Source: Paulinella micropora (taxonomy: Eukaryota > Cercozoa > Imbricatea > Euglyphida). From it: 59,994 nucleotides of DNA. Each line of letters opens with the position of its first letter. Position 1 is the stretch's first letter. Positions 50,664-59,994 of the stretch are shown here, one piece after another. The position numbers and the translations under genes were made by a program. Location: the NCBI GenBank assembly GCA_009731375.1, contig BJOX01000220.1:580159-640152 (forward strand), given 5' to 3'. The notes beneath the pieces were generated by a model. It made no database searches and was not told the DNA's origin. It was given only the letters and a program-made list of their open reading frames with translations.

Positions 50664-52400
50664 GTAAGCAAGTGGACCGAGACCGAGAATAAAACCAATG
50701 TCAAGCATATTTGTTGAGCTTTTCATGTTTCGATACTCTGCCTGAGCTGCGGCGGTGTTTCCTTAGAAAGTGTATCATAGTCACTAGCATGGCTGCAGGA
50801 GACTGCCCACACCTTCGCTTTGTCCCGCCGTAGCCGTTTATGACGCAACTCTGAAGGCATCGTATAGATTCTACTTAATATCCCAAACTAATGCCAGCCT
50901 CATCCTCATCTTTTGACGTTGTGCTGCGTTTATCGTTCAAGACCCACTCTGAAAGGCAAGTTGCACGTGGACTCGGTTGCAGCAAGCTTCTTTTTCCCGC
51001 TCATGTCTCTTCCATTCCAATCTCTTAAAGTTCTCCCGTACAGGCCAGCAAGAGAGAAGAGGGGGGGGGGGGGGGGGGGGCAAGAAGGGNNNNNNNNNNN
51101 NNNNNNNNNNNNNNNNNNNNNNNNNNNNNNNNNNNNNNNNNNNNNNNNNNNNNNNNNNNNNNNNNNNNNNNNNNNNNNNNNNNNNNNNNNNNNNNNNNNN
51201 NNNNNNNNNNNNNNNNNNNNNNNNNNNNNNNNNNNNNNNNNNNNNNNNNNNNNNNNNNNNNNNNNNNNNNNNNNNNNNNNNAGGCGCGGGGGGGGGGGGG
51301 GGGGGGGGGCAGTCGTCTGGCAGAGCTAATGCAAGCCTTGAGATCTGGGGGCGCTGTGGGTGACTGCTCTGCACCCAGCGCAAAAAGCAAAGCAGCGCCT
51401 TTGGGCTAAGATGCCAAACAGGCGCTTTGCGGGCGGCTGAAAGTTCTGTGTCTTGACTTGCAGTGTGGTTTGGGATCGGCATAGCATTTCCCAGCCTCGG
51501 CCGTTGTATCGACGCGCGTTGAGCTTTGCCTCCCGGTCCCTGCGCAAGGACATCAAGAGGACATCAAAAGGCCAGGGTTTGCTGTGTGTACTCCTGTTGA
51601 GCGTTGAGTGGATGGGCTGCAATACCTGTGCAGATTGCCCTCTGCGGACACCTTGCGCAATCGCGCCGCCCGAGTACAGTGGGATACTAGGCGGTGTCAA
51701 TTTTACTACTGTGACACGCTGGATGATACTGATTTTGTTCACTGAACGACTTTTAATAATCAGTGAAGAACGCTTGCTAGTAGAGCTGAAACCGGGAAGC
51801 ATTGTAAGAAGGGGTGATATAAATATGGATCTTGGCACTCAGTTCCCTGCGTCACGGTGAAAGACCGTTCGGTCTACCCTCACGCAGCTCTGGAAGATAA
51901 TGTTTTTATTGAGAAAAGGTGAACTGACTCAACCACAAACCTCGCTGAAGAAAAATAGAGATTCGCGACTGACTCTTAGTAAGCAATCAATACTGCATAT
52001 TAATACAAAACTCAGCTTTACGAGTGGCAAGTATTAATATTACATTAAAACAGTGCTTGCGCTAAAAACTCAAGTTTGAAGCCTCAATGCCTTGGGCCCG
52101 TTCGGCCCCAACTATTGTATTAAAATGTCCTGATGTGCTCTTGGCTAAGACATCGGGAGCGAGCGGCCCGTTACTATTAATATTTATTTTATAGGCAAAG
52201 AATAACTTGAGAAAAAAACGTTTGAAACTTGAATCTGCGAAGGACCCGGAAAATTTAGCGATTACTAGAACACGATCACGTAGTCAGTATTAATATCAAA
52301 ACCATTGATGATCCAACTGATTGATTTAGTAAGAAAAGCTGAGAGTGATCAAATAATTAAATTACAATATAGAAAAGTTATTAAATTTTCCCATCCTAAG
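50664..52400. other. Host unique sequence, no clear gene
   Basis: Includes a 16-20 base G run on each side of an N gap (51061-51310). An open plus frame at 51453-51860 follows a possible acceptor (CTTGACTTGCAG) but shows no convincing protein pattern. The rest is AT-rich with no feature I can support. Confidence 0.4.
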
Positions 52401-52410
52401 CTGTTGTTCA

Positions 52411-52412
52411 AG

Positions 52413-52450
<38 letters not shown>

Positions 52451-52927
52451 GCGCAAGCACAGTTTTAATAGAATACTTGCCATTCGTAGAGCTTAGTGAG
52501 AAGCAGACGTCTTGAGATAAAATGGAAGAGGTATCAAGAGATACAAAAAGAGAAAACATGAAGTGTTTAAAAAAAAATAAAAAAAAAAATAAAAAAAAAA
52601 AGCAGTCACAGTTTAAGGTCATGCAGAGACCCGATGCAGTTTAGCGTCATGCCGAAGTTAATAGTATTATCGAAGGTTTTACGTTTATACCAATAGTACC
52701 ACAGTAGAATCTGAATCAATAGGGAAGTTCCAAAGCTCAGCCGTGAACGATCTTTGCTGTGCCATGACTTGAATTTGTTCGCTGCATATAAAATTTACCT
52801 TACTCATTTGGGCTACAGCATGGAGTGATGGATAAGCACGAAGTGTGTTGCGGGGTGGCTGCGCATGACAGGCTCAAGCGCTTCCCAGTGCATATGCCCC
52901 ATAGCCTTAGCAAGTAAGTAAGTAAGC

Positions 52928-52966
<39 letters not shown>

Positions 52967-53663
52967 CAAGCAAGTAAGCAAGTAAGCAAGTCAGCAAGTA
53001 AGCAAGTAAGCAAGTAAGCAGTAAGCGAGTAAGCAAGTAAGCAAGTAAGCGAGTAAGCAAGTAAGCAAGTAAGCAAGTAAGCAAGTAAGCAAGTAAGTAA
53101 GTAAGTTAGAATGATATGTACCTCTGAATTGTGATCGTGAGTGAGTATATTAGTATGTTATGTATGTTATGTATGTTATGTATTTATGTTTACCTGCGCC
53201 GTGGCCGCGCTCTTGCCCAGCCCCTAATACACAACATCAGGCGATGTTTCTCTCACTCTCTCTCTTCAAGCTCATTGGAATACTTAATTTCTTTCAATTT
53301 CATTTCCTTAGGTAATAATATTTATTGTAGCCTGACCTGCCGCATAATATTATGTCGTATAGAAATATTAGACACAACACATACACATGCTAGCGCCCCT
53401 TCCGCCAACTTTGAGATACATACATGCGTACATGAACATATACATATATTTATGTATTTCTTAGTTTATGTATTTTTGTCTGTGTGGATATAGTACCGGG
53501 TATATGGTGCACTCAATCATGATTACGGGATACCTACACGACCAACAGACAGAAACTTGGTAATTATAAGCCTGAACGTTCTTCTTTCTTTTGATGTTGC
53601 TGCTGCAGTAGTAGTGGTACAGTAGTGGTAGTGGGAGTAGGAGTAGTAGTGGTAGTAGAAGTA

Positions 53664-53739
<76 letters not shown>

Positions 53740-53764
53740 TAGTAGCAGGAGAGGAGGAGGAGGA

Positions 53765-53851
<87 letters not shown>

Positions 53852-53902
53852 CAGTAGTAGCAGTAGTAGCAGTAGAAGTAGTAGTAGTAGTAGTAGTAGT
53901 AA

Positions 53903-53944
<42 letters not shown>

Positions 53945-53945
53945 C

Positions 53946-53983
<38 letters not shown>

Positions 53984-54061
53984 CAGTAGCAGTAGCAGTA
54001 GTAGCAGTAGCAGTAGCAGCAGTAGTAGTAGTAGTAGTAGTAGAAGTAGTAGTAGTAGTTA

Positions 54062-54128
<67 letters not shown>

Positions 54129-54343
54129 TGTAGTAGCAGTAGTTGTAGTAGTAGAAGTACCTTTTCCACTCTGTATGCTCCGTCAGTGCCAGGATGCTGC
54201 GAGCAGACACGCACAGATAAGAAAGAAAGGAAGAAAGGAAGAAAGGAAGAAAGGAAGAACTGAAGAACTGAAGAAATGAAGAAGGAAGGAAGGAAGGAAG
54301 GAAGGAAGGAAGAAAGAAAGAAAGGAAGGAAGGAAGGAAGAAA

Positions 54344-54375
<32 letters not shown>

Positions 54376-54499
54376 AAATTATTATGATCGAGGGGGATCT
54401 CAAACAGTAGTATCCAAAGATGGCTACCCTTTTCATTTATGCTGGCTTGTGTGGTCATATAATTGGACTATATGTGAAGAGAAAGAGAAAGAGAGAGAG

Positions 54500-54539
<40 letters not shown>

Positions 54540-54558
54540 TGCAGAGAGAGAGAGCGAG

Positions 54559-54597
<39 letters not shown>

Positions 54598-54600
54598 ATT
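52411..54600. repeat. Microsatellite cluster
   Basis: GTT (52411-52451), AAGTAAGC octamers (about 52913-53106), AGT triplets (about 53600-54165), GAAG/GGAA tetranucleotides (about 54220-54376) and GA dinucleotides (54475-54595). Long translations of these tracts are not genes. No gene is seen between them. Confidence 0.88.
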
Positions 54601-54609
54601 GTTTGCTGA

Positions 54610-55010
54610 CCTAGTGTCACCGTAAAACGCTAGCTGGGGCGAGTATGACGTCATAGACACCTCCTCCCCCTGTAAATGAACAACAACACAATTACACTAT
54701 GATGTATTGCGTATACACATACACATACATAAAACACTAGCTGGGGCGTGTTTGACGTCAAAGACACTTCCTCCCCCTGTTCATCAATAAATATTACAAT
54801 ATTACATACGTACACAATGACACATTGCATAAACACGTAAAACGCTAGCTGGGGCGTGTATAACGCCGCAGAGACCTCCTCCTCCTGTATTAATGTTAAC
54901 AAATATTACATATGTACACGATGATATATTGAATTATGTCGCTGTAAATCGCTAGCTGGGGCGTGTATGACGTCACAGACACTTCAGTTCCCCTGTAGAG
55001 TAACAAGTAT
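54610..55010 (+). repeat. Four-copy tandem repeat, unit about 107-108 bp
   Basis: GCTAGCTGGGGCG recurs at 54629, 54736 (as ACTAGCTGGGG), 54844 and 54951. Each copy continues with TGACGTCA or a close variant, then a CCTCCCCCTGT-like block and an AT-rich tail with TATTACATACGTACA. The last copies are more diverged. Confidence 0.85.
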
Positions 55011-55138
55011 TACATACGTACATAATGATACATTGCATATACACATGCACATACTATACACTACATGTATATACATCATGGTTATATGTATGAAAATGCG
55101 ATATGTCGTTGTGCGTGCGCCTGTGTGTGTTTTCGCAT

Positions 55139-55141
55139 GGC

Positions 55142-55212
<71 letters not shown>

Positions 55213-55260
55213 GTAATAATAATAATAACAATAACTATAAGAGTAATAATAATAAGAATG

Positions 55261-55316
<56 letters not shown>
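55139..55316. repeat. AAT microsatellite
   Basis: Interrupted AAT tract, probably the tail of a SINE-like element given the similar tails at 56062 and 57857. It is followed at 55317-55448 by non-repetitive text and a 612-base N gap. Confidence 0.85.
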
Positions 55317-56068
55317 ATATCTGAGGCGTACTGATGCAGCTAATGGCATATCCTCAACGGACATAAGCCTCCAATACCCTTGTTCGAGGTCCTCCACCCC
55401 CCCGTGTCAGTCTCTCGCCTGATGATCGGGGCCACCGATGGAGCTCCTNNNNNNNNNNNNNNNNNNNNNNNNNNNNNNNNNNNNNNNNNNNNNNNNNNNN
55501 NNNNNNNNNNNNNNNNNNNNNNNNNNNNNNNNNNNNNNNNNNNNNNNNNNNNNNNNNNNNNNNNNNNNNNNNNNNNNNNNNNNNNNNNNNNNNNNNNNNN
55601 NNNNNNNNNNNNNNNNNNNNNNNNNNNNNNNNNNNNNNNNNNNNNNNNNNNNNNNNNNNNNNNNNNNNNNNNNNNNNNNNNNNNNNNNNNNNNNNNNNNN
55701 NNNNNNNNNNNNNNNNNNNNNNNNNNNNNNNNNNNNNNNNNNNNNNNNNNNNNNNNNNNNNNNNNNNNNNNNNNNNNNNNNNNNNNNNNNNNNNNNNNNN
55801 NNNNNNNNNNNNNNNNNNNNNNNNNNNNNNNNNNNNNNNNNNNNNNNNNNNNNNNNNNNNNNNNNNNNNNNNNNNNNNNNNNNNNNNNNNNNNNNNNNNN
55901 NNNNNNNNNNNNNNNNNNNNNNNNNNNNNNNNNNNNNNNNNNNNNNNNNNNNNNNNNNNNNNNNNNNNNNNNNNNNNNNNNNNNNNNNNNNNNNNNNNNN
56001 NNNNNNNNNNNNNNNNNNNNNNNNNNNNNNNNNNNNNNNNNNNNNNNNNNNNNNNNNNNNTAATAATG

Positions 56069-56107
<39 letters not shown>

Positions 56108-56108
56108 C

Positions 56109-56139
<31 letters not shown>

Positions 56140-56148
56140 GTAATAATG

Positions 56149-56208
<60 letters not shown>

Positions 56209-56476
56209 GTGCTTCTCTGTCAATGGCTGATGCAAATCTGCACATGCGCCTCCATCGTCTCACCCGTGAGGGGAGTACGAAGAATTGACGATAAGCTCTA
56301 ATGACACCCCCGCAAGGGCAGTTCCAACACTTCCAGACGGGCCGGTATGTTCAATGAAAATACTGGTCCAGAAATAGACCGGTATGTTCAATGAAAATAC
56401 TGGTGGCACCGACGGGAATCGAACTGGCGACAGGGCCCAGATGGTAGAACTTGACCACTGGGCTATCACGGTGTCC

Positions 56477-56477
<1 letters not shown>
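56209..56477 (-). mobile_element. tRNA-derived SINE, copy 1
   Basis: On the minus strand the element starts GGACACCGTGATAGCCCAGT at 56477. The A box is TAGCCCAGTGG and the B box AGTTCGATTCC, in a tRNA-like head of about 74 bases (56404-56477). The body contains a tandem pair of CGGTATGTTCAATGAAAATA and ends in an ATT-rich tail (the AAT tract at 56062-56208 on the plus strand). No coding capacity. Confidence 0.8.
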
Positions 56478-56520
<43 letters not shown>

Positions 56521-56521
<1 letters not shown>

Positions 56522-56576
56522 GTGCCTCTCTGTCAATGGCTGATGCATTTCTGCACATGCGCCTCCATCGTCTCAC
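56521..56576 (-). mobile_element. tRNA-derived SINE, copy 2 (3' end only)
   Basis: Same 3' end as copy 1 (CTCTGTCAATGGCTGATGCA on the plus strand) next to an AAT tract; the rest is in an N gap (56577-56831). Confidence 0.7.
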
Positions 56577-56839
56577 NNNNNNNNNNNNNNNNNNNNNNNN
56601 NNNNNNNNNNNNNNNNNNNNNNNNNNNNNNNNNNNNNNNNNNNNNNNNNNNNNNNNNNNNNNNNNNNNNNNNNNNNNNNNNNNNNNNNNNNNNNNNNNNN
56701 NNNNNNNNNNNNNNNNNNNNNNNNNNNNNNNNNNNNNNNNNNNNNNNNNNNNNNNNNNNNNNNNNNNNNNNNNNNNNNNNNNNNNNNNNNNNNNNNNNNN
56801 NNNNNNNNNNNNNNNNNNNNNNNNNNNNNNNGTATGTAT

Positions 56840-57011
56840 GTATCGTCTGCCAATTGCTGAGCCAAAAGGCCATGTGCATTCAGTCCTCCATTTCATAAGG
56901 AAAGTCTCCACACCAATCGGTGGAATAAAGGAAGTGACGGCATAGAACATTACTCTAGGAGCTTTATACCAATCAGCCCATGGAAAGGGACCGATGGCCT
57001 ATGTACTCCCT
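56840..57011 (+). repeat. Second dispersed repeat, copy 1
   Basis: About 165 bases including GTGACGGCATAGAACATTAC and CCATGGAAAGGGACCGATGG. The reverse complement recurs at 59833-59994. It joins directly to a SINE body. Confidence 0.75.
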
Positions 57012-57181
57012 AATGCATTTCTGCACATGTGCCTCCATCGTCTCACCCGCAAGGGGAGTACGAAGATTTGACGATAGGCTCTACTGACACCCCCGCAAGG
57101 CAGGTCCAAGCCTTCCAGACAGACCATTATTTTCAAAGAAAATATCCTTTGAAAATACTGGCCCCGACGGGAATCGAACTG
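57012..57181 (-). mobile_element. tRNA-derived SINE, copy 3 (head in gap)
   Basis: Body similar to copy 1 (CGCAAGGGGAGTACGAAGAT on the plus strand) running to the B-box part GGGAATCGAACTG, then lost in the N gap 57182-57675. Its 3' end differs from copy 1, being joined to the second dispersed repeat. Confidence 0.7.
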
Positions 57182-57675
57182 NNNNNNNNNNNNNNNNNNN
57201 NNNNNNNNNNNNNNNNNNNNNNNNNNNNNNNNNNNNNNNNNNNNNNNNNNNNNNNNNNNNNNNNNNNNNNNNNNNNNNNNNNNNNNNNNNNNNNNNNNNN
57301 NNNNNNNNNNNNNNNNNNNNNNNNNNNNNNNNNNNNNNNNNNNNNNNNNNNNNNNNNNNNNNNNNNNNNNNNNNNNNNNNNNNNNNNNNNNNNNNNNNNN
57401 NNNNNNNNNNNNNNNNNNNNNNNNNNNNNNNNNNNNNNNNNNNNNNNNNNNNNNNNNNNNNNNNNNNNNNNNNNNNNNNNNNNNNNNNNNNNNNNNNNNN
57501 NNNNNNNNNNNNNNNNNNNNNNNNNNNNNNNNNNNNNNNNNNNNNNNNNNNNNNNNNNNNNNNNNNNNNNNNNNNNNNNNNNNNNNNNNNNNNNNNNNNN
57601 NNNNNNNNNNNNNNNNNNNNNNNNNNNNNNNNNNNNNNNNNNNNNNNNNNNNNNNNNNNNNNNNNNNNNNNNNNN

Positions 57676-57857
57676 GCTCTAATGACACCCCCGCAAGGGC
57701 AGTTCCAACACTTCCAGACGGGCCGGTATGTTCAATGAAAATACTGGTCCAGAAATAGACCGGTATGTTCAATGAAAATACTGGTGGCACCGACGGGAAT
57801 CGAACTGGCGACAGGGCTCAGATGGTAGAACTTGACCACTGGGCTATCACGGTGTCC
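57676..57857 (-). mobile_element. tRNA-derived SINE, copy 4
   Basis: Nearly identical to the head and body of copy 1 (tRNA-like head 57784-57857). The 3' end is in the N gap. It is followed by an AAT tract. Confidence 0.78.
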
Positions 57858-57912
<55 letters not shown>

Positions 57913-58069
57913 TTATTATATGATAAGAATAATAATAATAACAGTAACAATAATAAGAGTAATAATAGCAATAATTTCTTTCTTTCTTTCTTTTTGCCCT
58001 TCATTACCAACTGTCACCACTGCTCCTCCTCCTCCTCCACCTCCTCCTCCTCTTTCCTTTTATCACTGC

Positions 58070-58315
<246 letters not shown>

Positions 58316-58994
58316 CACTGCTGCTACCACTCCAACCACTCCTACCACTCCTACCACTCCTCCAACTCCTACCATTAATTGTGCTGGTGGCAGAAGGCTA
58401 CAGGAGGGTGCCAGGGCCGAACAGGGCGCTGGTGGTCGAATTTCTTCCCTGCTACCACGCCTGCGAAACGGTAGTAACAACAACAGCAACATAATTCACA
58501 TTTCTAACTATGACAAAAATACCGAAGTGTATCACATTCAAAAATGCATTCTCATACATAATGCAGCAAATGTATGTAATGAAAGTAATAATATTATGTA
58601 CCGAAGCTATACAAATATAATTTTTTTATATAATTTATATACGAAATGATGTTTAAAACTGAGCTCCGTATGTAATGAAAGTAATATGTGCAAAAGCTAT
58701 ACAGATACAAATAGCTATATATAATGTATGTACATAAGCTATATATACATAATAAATAAATCAATAAATAAATAAATATGTATATATATATATATATATA
58801 ATGATGGGTAGGATATGGTTTTGCCCTTGAGTTTAAAAAAACCAAAGTCTGAGCTCCGTATGTCATGAAAGTAATATATACACAAGCTATACAAATATAA
58901 GTAGCTATATAATTTATGTGTATAATGATGTTAGGTAGGGTATGGTTTTGCGCTTGAGTCTAAAAAGCTGAAGCCCGAGCTGCAAGGTCTCTGA

Positions 58995-59602
58995 AGAGAA
59001 GAAGAAGAAGAAGAAGAAGAAGAAGAAGAAGAAGAAGAAGAAGAAGAAGAAGACGAAGACGAAGAAGACGAAGAAGAAGACGAAGAAGAAGAAGAAGAAG
59101 AAGAAGAAGAAGAAGAAGAAGAAGAAGAAGAAAAAGAAGAACAAGAACAAAAAAGAAGAAGAAGAAGAAGAAGAAGAAGAAGAAGAGAAGAAGAAGAAGA
59201 AGAAGAAGAAGAAGAAGAAGAAGAAGAGAAGAAGAAGAAGAAGAAGAAGAAGAAGAAGAAGAAGAAGAACAAGAAGAAGAAGAGCAAGAAGAAGAAGAAC
59301 AAGAAGAAGAACAAGAAGAAGAACAAGAAGAAGAACAAGATGAAGAACAAGATGAAGAAGAAGAAGAAGAAGAGGAGGAAGAGGAAGAGGAAGAGGAAGA
59401 AGGAAGAAGGAAGAAGGAAGAAGGAAGAAAGAAGAAAGAAGAAGAAGAAGAAGGAGGAGGAGGAGGAGAAGAAGGAGGAGAAGAAGAAGGAGGAGGAGGA
59501 GGAGAAGGAAGGAAGGAAGGAGGGAAGGAGCGGAGGGAGCGGAGGGAGGGAGAAGAAGGAGAAGAAGAAGAAGAAGAAGAAGAAGAAGAAGAAGAAGAAG
59601 AC
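58995..59602. repeat. AAG/GGA microsatellite
   Basis: About 600 bases of GAA triplets with GGA and GAC variants. Long translations are artefacts. Confidence 0.9.
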
Positions 59603-59682
59603 ATGTGTGTAAATTATGACTGTGCCTGCACACCAGGTTTGCCGGGCAAAGAGATCTCTGCGCGGCGCAAACGCGTAAGTGC

Positions 59683-59746
<64 letters not shown>

Positions 59747-59768
59747 GTTGTTGTTGTTGTTGTTGTTG

Positions 59769-59831
<63 letters not shown>

Positions 59832-59832
59832 G

Positions 59833-59994
59833 GGATTACATAGGCCATCGGTCCCTTTCCATGGGCTGACTGGTATAAAGCTCCTAGAGTAATGTTCTAT
59901 GCCGTCACTTCCTTTATTCCACCGATTGGTGTGGAGACTTTCCTTATGGAATGGAGGACTGGATGCACATGGCCTTTTGGCTCAGCAATTGGCA
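59833..59994 (-). repeat. Second dispersed repeat, copy 2 (inverted)
   Basis: Reverse complement of 56848-57011 with few differences, preceded by an ATT tract (59681-59830); runs off the window. Confidence 0.78.

Noticed and set aside
54610-55010. CRISPR-like array
   Set aside because: The repeated part is most of each 108-bp unit and the units are related along their length; the genome is eukaryotic.
55340-56860. ORFs crossing N gaps with long X runs
   Set aside because: Frames across unknown sequence have no evidential value; flanks are SINE and AAT tracts.
58960-59848. ORFs of Ser, Phe, Leu, Lys or Asn homopolymers
   Set aside because: Translations of AAG and ATT microsatellites.

Overview
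The window is eukaryotic nuclear DNA carrying an integrated DNA virus of the Polinton-like virus (PLV)/Maverick type. The host is probably a protist or microalga; I cannot name it. The evidence for a eukaryote is GT-AG introns, a PITH-domain gene split into small exons, tRNA-derived SINEs, and very abundant microsatellites. Many runs of N, often next to G or C homopolymers, show that the assembly is gapped. Repeated one-base frame breaks show that the consensus is imperfect.

Layout. (1) 1-5005: host DNA with the C-terminal exons of a PITH-domain (TXNL1/PITHD1-like) gene, whose introns are largely microsatellite. (2) 5006-45575: the viral element. It has 141/142-bp terminal inverted repeats about 98% identical and a perfect 6-bp target-site duplication GAAGTA on both sides. 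(3) 10822-30121: a GC-rich, apparently intronless block lying inside the element, bounded by N gaps. It splits one viral structural gene into two halves. It carries mucin-like surface proteins, a duplicated gene cassette, a glycosyltransferase-like gene and a multi-pass membrane protein. It is either a nested insertion or a misplaced contig. (4) 45576-59994: host DNA rich in microsatellites, with exons of a small membrane protein, one isolated exon, tandem repeats and SINE arrays.

The viral part, about 20.8 kb without the GC-rich block, has the full PLV/Polinton hallmark set: B-family polymerase with protein-primed architecture, retrovirus-type integrase, packaging ATPase, adenain-like cysteine protease, major capsid protein and penton-like minor capsid protein. 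It also has a fiber ending in an S74-type chaperone domain, a conserved two-helix membrane protein, small basic proteins, paired ExoX-like C-terminal-domain proteins and a spliced gene beside the right repeat. Structural genes lie mostly on the minus strand; replication and integration genes lie at the two ends on the plus strand.

The most unusual feature is a family of long palindromes, mostly arranged as class I/class II pairs with an A-rich spacer, at gene boundaries throughout the element. They often contain or touch start and stop codons. One copy sits in frame inside the protease gene.
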